Program-made: the position numbers and the translations under genes
Assembly: GCF_004054195.1 (NCBI RefSeq)
Contig: NZ_SBIW01000030.1
Coordinates: forward strand, 1-64,000
Length of the DNA stretch: 64,000 bases
Reading direction: 5' to 3'
DNA from: Mucilaginibacter gilvus
Lineage (GTDB): Bacteria > Bacteroidota > Bacteroidia > Sphingobacteriales > Sphingobacteriaceae
Shown: positions 15,123 through 23,385 of the stretch, piece by piece
How positions within the stretch are numbered: the first letter of the stretch is position 1
How the letters are laid out: each line of letters begins with the position of its first letter
The notes under the pieces: generated by a model
What the model saw: the letters and a program-made list of their open reading frames with translations, nothing else
Databases searched by the model: none
Told to the model about the DNA's origin: nothing

Positions 15123-16397
15123 ATGAAAAAATTATTGCTGATCATTACCTGTTTTATAAGCACCATCGCGTTAGCGGATGCCCCGAAGATCATCATCCCG
15201 CTTGGCGGCAATGCCTGGGTGAACGGCAGCGCGCTAATAACCGACGATGGGCTGATGCAGTGGACGAGCCCAAAATCAGCCGCTGATATTTATTTCAGGG
15301 TGCCATCCGCGCAACAGCTTAACTTGTCGTTACGCCTGCGTGTCCCGGCTGGTAAAAGCACCATCAGCATCACCATTGGCAAAACAGCGTTCACAAAAGA
15401 GTTAAGTAATGCCGCTTTCGACACCATAGCCATTGGTAAAGTAAATATCGCGCAGGCGGGTTATGTAAAAGTTAGTCTGAAAGGATTAAACAGAACGGGT
15501 GCCCGATATGCTGATGTAACCGATCTTATCCTTACAAGCGCGACTGACGCAAATAAGTTTACCTATGTAAGAGTGGGTTCCTCGTACCATTTCGGCAGGA
15601 GGGGACCGTCGGTGCATTTGCGGTACGATATCCCGGGAGAGATAAAGAAAGAAGTAAAATGGTTTTATAACGAGATAAGCGTTCCCCCAAAAATGGATGT
15701 GGTAGGCTCGTATTTTATGGCCGATGGTTTTAGCGGCGGCTACTTTGGGATGCAGGTAAATTCCCCAACCGAGCGTCGGCTGCTGTTTTCGGTATGGAGC
15801 CCTTTCACTACTGACGACCCTAAAAGTATTCCCGACAGCCTTAAAGTAAAACTTTTGAAGAAGGGCAGCACCGTACACGGCGGAGAGTTTGGCGACGAAG
15901 GCTCGGGCGGGCAAAGCTATATGCTCTACCCATGGCAAGCCGGAAAAACGTACGCGTTTCTGCTCCGTGCAGAACCTGATAAAGCCAGCAAGCATACCAC
16001 TTATACCGCATGGTTTAATGATGTTGCCGCGGGCAAATGGCTGTTGGTAGCCAGTTTCAGCAGGCCGCAAACCAATGCCTATTTAACCAGCCTCTATTCT
16101 TTTGTAGAGAACTTTGAACCAGATAGCGGCAACCAGGTACGCCTGGCAAACTTTAAAAACCAATGGCTGGGCGATAGCAACAATAACTGGCACGAAACCA
16201 CCGGCGCTACCTACACCGGCGATGCCACCGCGAAGGCCAACTACCGTAAAGATTACGCCGGTGGTAGCAATGGCGCGATGTTCTTTTTAAAAAATGGCGG
16301 CTTTTTTGATGAATTGGTGCCATTGAACACGCCGTTTAAAAGAAATACAAGCGGACATGCGTCGGTTATCGATATAAAGAGTTTACCCAGCGAATAA
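15123..16397 (+). CDS. Secreted DUF5077/DUF3472 protein
   Basis: A 424-residue protein with a signal peptide (MKKLLLIITCFISTIALA). An N-terminal carbohydrate-binding-like beta domain (about 20-140, DUF5077 type) precedes a DUF3472 domain (about 145-420) with SSYHFGRRGPSVHLRYDIP, GYFGMQVNSPTERRLLFSVWSPF and GGEFGDEGSGGQSYMLYPWQAGKTY. The biochemical role of DUF3472 is not established; it is often found among polysaccharide-degrading genes. Its position right behind GH42 fits a glycan-related job. Confidence 0.8.
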   Translation: MKKLLLIITCFISTIALADAPKIIIPLGGNAWVNGSALITDDGLMQWTSPKSAADIYFRVPSAQQLNLSLRLRVPAGKSTISITIGKTAFTKELSNAAFDTIAIGKVNIAQAGYVKVSLKGLNRTGARYADVTDLILTSATDANKFTYVRVGSSYHFGRRGPSVHLRYDIPGEIKKEVKWFYNEISVPPKMDVVGSYFMADGFSGGYFGMQVNSPTERRLLFSVWSPFTTDDPKSIPDSLKVKLLKKGSTVHGGEFGDEGSGGQSYMLYPWQAGKTYAFLLRAEPDKASKHTTYTAWFNDVAAGKWLLVASFSRPQTNAYLTSLYSFVENFEPDSGNQVRLANFKNQWLGDSNNNWHETTGATYTGDATAKANYRKDYAGGSNGAMFFLKNGGFFDELVPLNTPFKRNTSGHASVIDIKSLPSE

Positions 16398-16659
16398 TTC
16401 ATCCCCTTAGCGCTTTGCTGCTCCCGGTTTTCCCACGCTTGTTGTTTCACTTTCAATGGAGAACACTTGTTTTAAAAACAATGTTGACTGTCAGTATTTT
16501 ACAGTTTTTTGTGAAACACTTTGGAACGCCCCTGTGCTTTAAATAAGTAATATAAGAAGTTGATATATACCTGATTGTGTGAATTTTTAAAATTATAAAT
16601 GACGAGCCAGAAACAGTCTGGCTGACGGAGAAATTGTCTTTTAAGGGCGACGCTGTATT

Positions 16660-16673
16660 ATACCAATTGGTAT
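16660..16673. promoter_or_regulatory. Palindrome ATACCAATTGGTAT, copy 1
   Basis: A perfect 14-bp palindrome of the kind bound by dimeric regulators. The same sequence recurs 90 bp away, so chance is unlikely. The regulator is unknown. Confidence 0.45.
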
Positions 16674-16749
16674 TTTTAAATTCCTGAGTGTTTAAATTTT
16701 TATGCCGCTACTTGTTTTGTGTTTGCGGTGGAATAGCAAAGTGTAAAAT

Positions 16750-16763
16750 ATACCAATTGGTAT
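16750..16763. promoter_or_regulatory. Palindrome ATACCAATTGGTAT, copy 2
   Basis: The second exact copy; it ends 5 bases from the last codon of the minus-strand AsmA-like gene. Confidence 0.45.
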
Positions 16764-16768
16764 GCAAA

Positions 16769-19195
16769 TTATTTGTGGTTTTTATTCCAGCCTATTTTAA
16801 GTTTACCCTCTTCTTCGTGCGCGCGGATGTGGAGAACGATCCCTTTAAAGCGCTTCTTTTTCAATTCCTCTTTGTCGGTTATCTCCGCGTCGTTTTTAGG
16901 GTTACGTAATGGCACATCTAAAGCTATATCGGTACCATTGGTGAGCCCGTACACCCCGGCTACATCCATATTTAACACGCTTGAACTGATCTCCATAGGG
17001 TTAATGGTGATCTTATCCCCCATTAAATCAAAATCGCCGTTTAGGGCGGAAAGGGTGATGTTATCAAGATCGCGGAAAGGAAACGCGAACTTACCAACGC
17101 TCTTAATTGGCTTAAAGTTTAATAGCGCACCGTCCTTTAAATTGATCAATACTTTACCTCTTATAGAGTGCTTTACAATATCACCGGTATTGGTGATGGA
17201 ACCGGTGGTGCTTGTTCTGGCCGAAAGCAGGCCTTTTAGGTTTTCATTGGTCAGATCTGTTAACCCAAAGTTGTCAAAAGCATAAAAGAACTGGCTCACG
17301 TTTACATCGCTTATAGTAGTTGCCACTATAAAATCGTTCACTTTGTTTTTTTGCACCAAATTGCCATTTAGTTTTAACGAGCCGCCAGCTGTTTTAAGGC
17401 TAACCTGATTAATGCGGATGCCGTCCTCAGAGAGCAGCAGATCGGCATTTACATTGGTAGCCAAAAATTTGCGGTAATGCAGTTCGTTGATCCGCATGTG
17501 CATATCTGCCTTGGCGTTGTTAAGTACCGTAGCTAATTGTTCAATCACGTTATCGCTATTTGCCCGTTTAGCCGGTTTGCCCGATGGTTTGGCAGTGTTT
17601 AAAAAGCCCAGGAACTCCGCCAGGTATAATTGCGGACTGGTTACCTGCCAGCTGATCAGTATTTTTTCGGGTGCGCTGTAGTACAGGTTCAAAAAGTTCT
17701 TCACCTGTCCCTCCATCCGCACAATGCTTTGCCCGCTTTGCAGGCGAATGTTTTTTAGCAGCAGATCGTTACCCGTAAAATTAAGCGAGATGGACGAATT
17801 AGTTAACTTAAGGTTGCGGGGAATATAGTTGATGCCCACATTACTCAGGTCGATGGTTCCGCTTACTACCGGCTTATTCAGCTTAAGGTTTACGATGTCG
17901 GCTTTGTATTTCAGGTTCATTTCGGCATTACCGCCGGTAAACCTGGCCACATTGCTGCCCAGTAAATTGTTAAAGTTGGTCACAGGAAACTTAGATCTGA
18001 AATTGCCTGTAGCTATCGGTACCTCCAGGTTGGTGACGCTACCCGTATCAATGGTAAAAGGTAAATGGCTGTAGCTTCCTTTAAATTTGTTCAAACGGAT
18101 AATGGAGTTCGCATCAGAAAAGCCCTTGCCTTTGATGTTCTCGTTGGTAAATACTGCGTTAAAGTTACAGGCATCAATAATTGCGCCCGGTATAGTGAGC
18201 CGGTTGTCATTTACCACACTGGTTACATAAAAGTAAGGGTCGCCGCCACCAAAACTGCCGGAGATAATTGCTTTAACACCGATGGGTTTATCTAAGTTAA
18301 ATTTATTTAGCGTACGCTGTATGTTGGGTGCTAACAAGGCAGCAGCCCTGCTCCAAAGCAACTTGTCGTTTGTTAAATGGAAGGCAAAACTGTCGTCGCC
18401 TTTACCGGTAACAAACATAGTATTCAGCCCAAAAACATCGCCACCGATATCAAAATCGTTCGACTTGACGGTTATTCTCCCGGTTTTTTCATTAAAGCCC
18501 GCATCCAGATTGGTAGTTATTTGTTTGTTTTTTATAAAACTGCCTCTTTTGGTGTTAAACGCGAGATTTTTGGCCAATACATTTAAATGAACATTGGCAT
18601 GCCAGCCGGTATCCGGATAGGTCATTTTGCCGTTCAGATCATCCACAGCAAAATTAAACAGCTTATGGCTTTTTTGATTGTTGATGGTAAAATCAACATT
18701 GCTGAGGCTGAACTTTTTTAATTGAGTTGAAGAACCGCCCTCGTTGGCATCTGCTTTAATACTATCTTTTTTCCCTTTCTTAAAAACAGCGGTGTTGCTA
18801 TAGCCGGTACTATCGGTATATAAGTCTATGGATGCGTTGTTTATGCCGATATAATTGATGCTGATAACGCCGCGGAACAATGCCCCTGCATTTACCGATA
18901 CGTTAAAATCCTTAGAATCGAGCAGGGTATGATGATGTTTGGGGAATTGCCTGTCGCGGATAACCACGTTCTTGAGGGCCAGCGATACATCCGGGAAGTT
19001 GGAAAAGAACGAAGGTTTGATATCGCCTACGGTTAAGGTGCCGTCTAAATTCTCATTTAATTTTTTGATTACCTGCGCCAGCACTTTTTCTTTATTGTTG
19101 GCTACATAAACAGTTACGCCTACAGCCAGTAGGATGAACAGCAAGATCAAGGCTCCCAGTATTTTCAATGAAATTTTTAACCACTTAGGCATCAC
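16769..19195 (-). CDS. AsmA-like protein (bridge-type lipid transport family)
   Basis: An 808-residue protein with one N-terminal membrane anchor (residues about 6-32, WLKISLKILGALILLFILLAVGVTVYV) and a long periplasmic beta-rich body. The N-terminus has the AsmA signature LNENLDGTLTVGDIKPSFFSNFPDVSLALKNV. The C-terminal part (about 600-780) resembles the AsmA C-terminal domain, with LNGNLVQKNKVNDF and NGDFDLMGDKITINPMEISSSVLNMDVAGVYGL. Family members are thought to form hydrophobic grooves that carry lipids to the outer membrane. A second Met follows the first, so the start may be one codon later. Confidence 0.85.
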   Translation of the reverse strand: MMPKWLKISLKILGALILLFILLAVGVTVYVANNKEKVLAQVIKKLNENLDGTLTVGDIKPSFFSNFPDVSLALKNVVIRDRQFPKHHHTLLDSKDFNVSVNAGALFRGVISINYIGINNASIDLYTDSTGYSNTAVFKKGKKDSIKADANEGGSSTQLKKFSLSNVDFTINNQKSHKLFNFAVDDLNGKMTYPDTGWHANVHLNVLAKNLAFNTKRGSFIKNKQITTNLDAGFNEKTGRITVKSNDFDIGGDVFGLNTMFVTGKGDDSFAFHLTNDKLLWSRAAALLAPNIQRTLNKFNLDKPIGVKAIISGSFGGGDPYFYVTSVVNDNRLTIPGAIIDACNFNAVFTNENIKGKGFSDANSIIRLNKFKGSYSHLPFTIDTGSVTNLEVPIATGNFRSKFPVTNFNNLLGSNVARFTGGNAEMNLKYKADIVNLKLNKPVVSGTIDLSNVGINYIPRNLKLTNSSISLNFTGNDLLLKNIRLQSGQSIVRMEGQVKNFLNLYYSAPEKILISWQVTSPQLYLAEFLGFLNTAKPSGKPAKRANSDNVIEQLATVLNNAKADMHMRINELHYRKFLATNVNADLLLSEDGIRINQVSLKTAGGSLKLNGNLVQKNKVNDFIVATTISDVNVSQFFYAFDNFGLTDLTNENLKGLLSARTSTTGSITNTGDIVKHSIRGKVLINLKDGALLNFKPIKSVGKFAFPFRDLDNITLSALNGDFDLMGDKITINPMEISSSVLNMDVAGVYGLTNGTDIALDVPLRNPKNDAEITDKEELKKKRFKGIVLHIRAHEEEGKLKIGWNKNHK

Positions 19196-19355
19196 GAATA
19201 ATTTATCTTACAAAGGTTATTGGGCCATTTTGTTTTAGTTTATGTCGTGGTAACTAACATATTACGTTATTATGCACCATTTTTAGAAATATTGAAGAAA
19301 AAGGGCATAAAAGAGGCAGTCACATCGTGACCACCTCGTTAGATCAAATGCGACA

Positions 19356-19733
19356 TTACTTTTTTACAGATGTGATCCACCAGGTATTACCAAACGGATC
19401 ACTTACGCCGCAGGTACGGCCGTAATCCTGGTCGCTTAGTTCCATTACCGTGGTTGCGCCGTTTTCAGTGGCAAGTTTGTAGGTTACATCCGCGTCGTCT
19501 ACGTAAATAAAAAGGTTGGCATTGGCCACTGCCCATTGATTGCTGGCTTCGCAGAACATAATGGTGCAACCGCTGATCATGAGTTCGGCGTGCATAATGT
19601 TGTCGGTATCATCGCGCAAGCGTTTCATGCCGGCATCAGCATTAAAAACCGTTTGGGTAAAATCGATAAACCCGGCTGCGTTCTTCAGCATCAGGTAAGG
19701 CATAATAGCCTGGTGTACTTTTGGGATCTCCAT
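19356..19733 (-). CDS. VOC-superfamily protein (glyoxalase/bleomycin-resistance fold)
   Basis: 125 residues forming two beta-alpha-beta-beta-beta modules, with MPYLMLKNAAGFIDFTQTVFNADAGMKRLRDDTDNIMHAELMISGCTIMF and YVDDADVTYKLATENGATTVMELSDQDYGRTCGVSDPFGNTWWI. This is the PhnB-like branch of the fold. The substrate cannot be told. It is the last gene downstream of the AraC gene on the same strand, 76 bases away. Confidence 0.8.
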   Translation of the reverse strand: MEIPKVHQAIMPYLMLKNAAGFIDFTQTVFNADAGMKRLRDDTDNIMHAELMISGCTIMFCEASNQWAVANANLFIYVDDADVTYKLATENGATTVMELSDQDYGRTCGVSDPFGNTWWITSVKK

Positions 19734-19809
19734 TGTTTTTTTGTTGATTAATTAAATAATACATCAAAAGTAGCTTGCTCCGAGGGGCCAAAATTGGAAA
19801 AACACGACA

Positions 19810-20625
19810 TCATTCCGCCTCTTTCCATTCGGTGCCCTCGTTATTGCCCGAGAAATATGTTTTGGGATGATAGCCCGAAAACTCCTTAAAATCGTGAATG
19901 AAATGTGATTGATCGTAATAACCGCAATCGTAAGCGATCTCGGTAAGCGAGCGGTTTTTGTCCCGATACTTTTCTATAGCCGCCTGGAAGCGGATAATGC
20001 GCGAATACAGCTTGGGACTGAAGCCCGCAAACTCCTTAAAATTACGTTCGAACTGCCGGGTGGAGAGAAAATGTTTTTGCGCCAGTGCATCAACAGTAAC
20101 CGTGCCTTTACTTTTAATGATATAGCCAATTGCCTTAAAAACCGGGGGTGGTTGTTTATGGTACCGAGTTAGCTGCGATTCGAAGAAAGTGATTAGGATG
20201 GCGGCACGCTCGTAATTATCAGCTGCCAACATTATTTTTTCTTCGATATCCTTGCCGGCCTGGCCTAATAAAGCTGGTAAGTGCACCTGTTGATTGGTAA
20301 TTGCCGATGCCGGGACGCCAAACAGCGCGGCAATAGCATAAGGGTACAAGTACACACCAAAAATGCCAAATGCTTCTTGTGTATGAAACCGGCTGAAACT
20401 TTGGGATGGACCGCCAACACCCGAAGTGAAGGATGGGCTGGACGAACCATCCGCAGCAATATCGGTAAAGCGCCCTTTGTAATGGAAAACCAACTCGCAG
20501 CAACCATCGGCCATGGAGCGGTGGGTATAGGGTTGGGCCGGGGTAACACCGTCATGCTCCAGCACCCAAAAAAAGCGCACGTATTGCGATAGGGTAGGTT
20601 TGCAAGGGATGGTGTAGTAGTTCAT
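19810..20625 (-). CDS. AraC-family transcriptional regulator
   Basis: 271 residues. The N-terminal domain is of the DUF6597 type (MNYYTIPCKPTLSQYVRFFWVLEHDG, SMADGCCELVFHYKGRF, FGIFGVYLYPYAIAALFGVPA). The C-terminal double HTH (about 170-262) has VDALAQKHFLSTRQFERNFKEFAGFSPKLYSRIIRFQAAI and LTEIAYDCGYYDQSHFIHDFKEFSGYHPKTYF. It probably regulates itself or the neighbouring VOC and AHSA1 genes. The ligand is unknown. Confidence 0.9.
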   Translation of the reverse strand: MNYYTIPCKPTLSQYVRFFWVLEHDGVTPAQPYTHRSMADGCCELVFHYKGRFTDIAADGSSSPSFTSGVGGPSQSFSRFHTQEAFGIFGVYLYPYAIAALFGVPASAITNQQVHLPALLGQAGKDIEEKIMLAADNYERAAILITFFESQLTRYHKQPPPVFKAIGYIIKSKGTVTVDALAQKHFLSTRQFERNFKEFAGFSPKLYSRIIRFQAAIEKYRDKNRSLTEIAYDCGYYDQSHFIHDFKEFSGYHPKTYFSGNNEGTEWKEAE

Positions 20626-20689
20626 TGAAATGCAGATGCTTATGCGTTAGCTGTATCAAATATAAGCATCTGCAGAAAAGCAACCATGT

Positions 20690-21184
20690 TTATTTCGCCA
20701 GTTCTTCAAATAGCTCATCCAGGCGCCAGTGCGAATCCTTAAGGCCGCGTTCCATGCCCGATTGGATCATGCCATCCCTATCGTCAACGGATTGAAAAAC
20801 AGATTGCACGACCACCCTGGTACGGCCGCCGGGCAGTTCTTCCAGCCTTGCGGTTTCTAATGATACGTGGCCCGGTTCGGGCATCCCTTCAAATTCAAAA
20901 GTTTGAATGATGCGTTCCGGGGCGGATACCTCGTGCATTACGCCATGAAAGCCGTAGGCATTACCCTGCGCGTCGGAATGTACGTAACGGTAATAGCCGC
21001 CGCTGCGGGCATCCCATTTATCAATTTTCATAGTTAATTCGCGCGGGCCAAGCCAGCGTGGCACCAGTTCGGGGTCGGTAAATACTTTGAATACCAATTC
21101 GCGCGGAGCATCAAACTCGCGGGTGATAAACAGGTCCTGTTTGCCGGGTTCGGCTTTTATGGTTGTTTCGTTTTTGCTTGCCAT
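20690..21184 (-). CDS. AHSA1/SRPBCC-domain protein
   Basis: 164 residues with the START-like AHSA1 fold: FITREFDAPRELVFKVFTDPELVPRWLGP, YYRYVHSDAQGNAYGFHGVMHEVSAPERIIQTFEFEG, and the C-terminal helix MIQSGMERGLKDSHWRLDELFEELA. These small proteins are regularly encoded behind ArsR-type repressors, as here. They probably bind a hydrophobic ligand. The gene begins 8 bases after the DUF1801 stop. Confidence 0.88.
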   Translation of the reverse strand: MASKNETTIKAEPGKQDLFITREFDAPRELVFKVFTDPELVPRWLGPRELTMKIDKWDARSGGYYRYVHSDAQGNAYGFHGVMHEVSAPERIIQTFEFEGMPEPGHVSLETARLEELPGGRTRVVVQSVFQSVDDRDGMIQSGMERGLKDSHWRLDELFEELAK

Positions 21185-21191
21185 AGCGGTA

Positions 21192-21554
21192 TTATTTAGT
21201 TTTTGTGTTATTCAAATTTTCGTTCAGGCGGAATTCAACAATTTTGGTGATCAGTTCTAATGGCATGGGTTTATTTAACGGGAATTGTATGGAGCCTTTT
21301 GCGCTTTTGTAACCTGCGATATCGGCGGCAAAAACCTCCACGGCTAACGAGCCCGGGTAAAAACCTATGTGCTTTTCGTAAGCCGCGTAATGCGCCAGCA
21401 AGCCTTTATATTTATAGGTAGGGATTGCATAACTGATGCTTTCTTCGGCCTGCGGCATCACTTTCAATATGGTATCTTTTACCTGGCGCATTGCGTTTTG
21501 TGTTGCTTCAGAGAACCAGCTAAAATACTCTTCAACATCTTTTGGGGTTCTCAT
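21192..21554 (-). CDS. DUF1801 (YdhG-like) protein
   Basis: 120 residues with VEEYFSWFSEATQNAMRQVKDTILKVMPQAEESISYAIPTYKYKG and HIGFYPGS, the hallmark of the DUF1801/YdhG iron-chaperone-like fold. Its role is not established. It sits between the VOC and AHSA1 genes with gaps of 5 and 7 bases, so it belongs to the ArsR-led operon. Confidence 0.85.
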   Translation of the reverse strand: MRTPKDVEEYFSWFSEATQNAMRQVKDTILKVMPQAEESISYAIPTYKYKGLLAHYAAYEKHIGFYPGSLAVEVFAADIAGYKSAKGSIQFPLNKPMPLELITKIVEFRLNENLNNTKTK

Positions 21555-21559
21555 GGTGC

Positions 21560-22036
21560 TTACTTATTATTATACGCAGCTTCCAATCCGGCTACATCTA
21601 ATTTTACCATCTTCATCATGGCTTGCATGGCGCGTTGTGCCCCGGCAGGGTCGGCACCGCCAAGGCATTTGCCTAAGGCATCGGGAATGATCTGCCATGA
21701 AACGCCGTACTTGTCAGTTATCCAGCCACATCTTGAGGGTGTACCTTCTTCGGCAATTTTATCCCATAGCTCGTCCACTTCGGCCTGGTCTTTGCATTTT
21801 ACAAAAAAGGATATGGCCGGGTTCTCTATCTTATAATATGGGCCGCCATCCAGTATCATAAACTCTACTCCCTCCAGCTCAAATGTAGCTGTGAAAACCT
21901 GCCCTTTTTTCCCTGGGCGCTCATCGGGGTGATTACGGACATCCTTTATTTTTGAATTTCTAAAAACGGAGGTGTAGTAATGGATAGCCTCTTCTACTTT
22001 GCCATCGAACCATAAAAACGGTGATATCTTTTGCAT
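21560..22036 (-). CDS. PhnB-like VOC protein
   Basis: 158 residues: ISPFLWFDGKVEEAIHYYTSVFRNSKI, ATFELEGVEFMILDGGPYYKIENPAISFFVKCKDQAEVDELWDKI and TPSRCGWITDKYGVSWQIIPDALG, typical of the 3-demethylubiquinone-methyltransferase-like (PhnB) VOC branch. The enzymatic function is unknown. It lies about 100 bases downstream of arsR and heads the three-gene run of small proteins. Confidence 0.88.
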   Translation of the reverse strand: MQKISPFLWFDGKVEEAIHYYTSVFRNSKIKDVRNHPDERPGKKGQVFTATFELEGVEFMILDGGPYYKIENPAISFFVKCKDQAEVDELWDKIAEEGTPSRCGWITDKYGVSWQIIPDALGKCLGGADPAGAQRAMQAMMKMVKLDVAGLEAAYNNK

Positions 22037-22133
22037 AATATTTTAGTTTATTTTGTTATCAAAAATACTGTCGCTCCTTTACTCCCGCGGGGTGGTAATG
22101 CGACCATTTAACGGGCTGAAAGCGCCGCACCTA

Positions 22134-22451
22134 TTATTTAGCCTTTAGTTCATCTAAAATATCGTCCATCCGGTCGAACTTATCGGCCCAAAGCTTGCGG
22201 TATCGCTCTATCCACTCCGATACCTCGTTTAATTGTTCCAGCTTTGCTTCGCAATACCGTTCGCGGCCCTGCTTTTTCATTTCTATCAGCCCGCATTCCA
22301 TCAATATTTTAATATGTTGCGAGATGGCAGGGCGGCTCACCTCAAAATTATCGGCTATGCTGTTTAAATTTAAGGGCTTATAGGCTATTAAATTGATAAT
22401 ATCTCTGCGGGTTGGGTCGGCAATGGCCTGGAAAACATCTCTTCTCATCAA
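22134..22451 (-). CDS. ArsR-family repressor
   Basis: 105 residues forming a winged HTH: VFQAIADPTRRDIINLIAYKPLNLNSIADNFEVSRPAISQHIKILMECGLIEMKKQGRERYCEAK. No Cys pair of the metal-sensing type (ELCVCDL) is present, so it is the non-metal subgroup that accompanies SRPBCC genes. Two perfect palindromes lie just upstream of its start and are likely its own operators. Confidence 0.9.
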   Translation of the reverse strand: MMRRDVFQAIADPTRRDIINLIAYKPLNLNSIADNFEVSRPAISQHIKILMECGLIEMKKQGRERYCEAKLEQLNEVSEWIERYRKLWADKFDRMDDILDELKAK

Positions 22452-22459
22452 TACATTAT

Positions 22460-22475
22460 GTAAGCGTTCGCTTAC
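22460..22475. promoter_or_regulatory. ArsR operator, copy 1 (GTAAGCGTTCGCTTAC)
   Basis: A perfect 16-bp palindrome 8 bases upstream of the arsR ATG, with the outer half-sites GTAAGC/GCTTAC shared with copy 2. Autoregulation is the natural reading. Confidence 0.75.
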
Positions 22476-22486
22476 AAATATAATAG

Positions 22487-22502
22487 GTAAGCATTTGCTT
22501 AC
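22487..22502. promoter_or_regulatory. ArsR operator, copy 2 (GTAAGCATTTGCTTAC)
   Basis: The same half-sites as copy 1 with a slightly different centre (the innermost pair TT is not self-complementary). Centre-to-centre distance is 27 bp, about two and a half helical turns. Confidence 0.7.
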
Positions 22503-22908
22503 GCAAATTTATTTTAAAATAATTTTGATCGATATAAACCTGCCTGCACGGCAGTTGCCGGATTGTATGTCGGCTGCCTGTCTTACAGGTATGGTGTGGA
22601 GCAAGCTTCGGGGTATGGTGCCGCAACTTTACAAACAAAAAACTATCGGTAAAGAAGCAAAAAAGTGTAAACCCTGTTAAAAGTTCAACTCATTGGTTAT
22701 TAATTTTTTACAAAAATATTTTTTGAATAGTGTAAACTTTTGTAAACCCAATTACGTGCTCAATGTAGTGAAAACGCTTGCCGGCACGCCCGAAAATAAT
22801 GATACGGATTTGCGGAACCGGCCGGAAGCGACGAGTTATAACCCCCGAAACATTTTCACCGCCCGACTATATGCAACCAAGCATTTTTTATTACTAATTT
22901 TATCATCT

Positions 22909-23385
22909 ATGAAAAACACACCAACCTTGTACGATTGGGTGGGCGGTAATGAGACTTTAGAAAACCTCACCAAAGTTTTTTACGAAAAAGTATTGCATGA
23001 TGATCTGCTGGAGCCGGTTTTTAAAAACATGTCGGCAGTGCATACCAAACACGTGGCGCATTTTATAGCCGAAGTTTTTGGCGGTCCCCCGTTATATACG
23101 CAGGGCGACGATGGCAGCCACGGCAAAATGGTGGCGCACCACGTGGGTAAGCTATTGAGCGAAGAGCAGCGCAAACGCTGGATAGCTCTGTTGCTGCAAA
23201 GTGTGGATGAGCTGCAACTTGCAGACGACCCGGAATTTCGGTCGGCATTGGTAGCGTACCTGGAATGGGGTAGCCGCATAGCTGTCATCAATTCAAAATT
23301 AACCGATAACCCTTTACAGCAGGATGCACCTATGCCCAAATGGGGATGGGGAGTGCCCGGCGGCCCATACATACCAGAGGAATGA
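22909..23385 (+). CDS. Group II truncated haemoglobin
   Basis: 158 residues from the ATG at 22909 (MKNTPTLYDWVGGNETLENLTKVFYEKVLHDDLL). The proximal His region VAHFIAEVFGGPPLYTQ and the SHGKMVAHH segment followed by LSEEQRKRWIALLLQSVDE are those of trHbII globins, which bind O2 and often detoxify NO or peroxide. A C-terminal tail KWGWGVPGGPYIPEE extends beyond the fold. Its stop overlaps the start of the kinase gene by 4 bases (ATGA), so translation is coupled and the globin probably serves the same signalling system. Confidence 0.9.
   Translation: MKNTPTLYDWVGGNETLENLTKVFYEKVLHDDLLEPVFKNMSAVHTKHVAHFIAEVFGGPPLYTQGDDGSHGKMVAHHVGKLLSEEQRKRWIALLLQSVDELQLADDPEFRSALVAYLEWGSRIAVINSKLTDNPLQQDAPMPKWGWGVPGGPYIPEE

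Larger units (their letters stand above)
16398..16768. other. Intergenic region between convergent genes with two identical palindromes
   Basis: AT-rich, with no gene. It holds two identical 15-base copies containing the palindrome ATACCAATTGGTAT, at 16660-16673 and 16750-16763. Both neighbouring genes end here, so an operator role for them is not obvious. Confidence 0.6.
22452..22908. other. Divergent intergenic region between arsR and the globin gene
   Basis: It holds the two arsR operators next to the arsR start. The rest, about 400 bases towards the globin gene, has no convincing gene. An open frame from 22693 runs into the globin, but its first 72 codons show no conserved sense. Confidence 0.5.

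Noticed and set aside
15486..16070. 194-codon minus-strand open frame
   Set aside because: It is a shadow of the DUF3472 gene, with no domain of its own.
22693..22908. 72-codon N-terminal extension of the globin
   Set aside because: It has no conserved sense, and the ATG at 22909 gives the standard globin length and opening.
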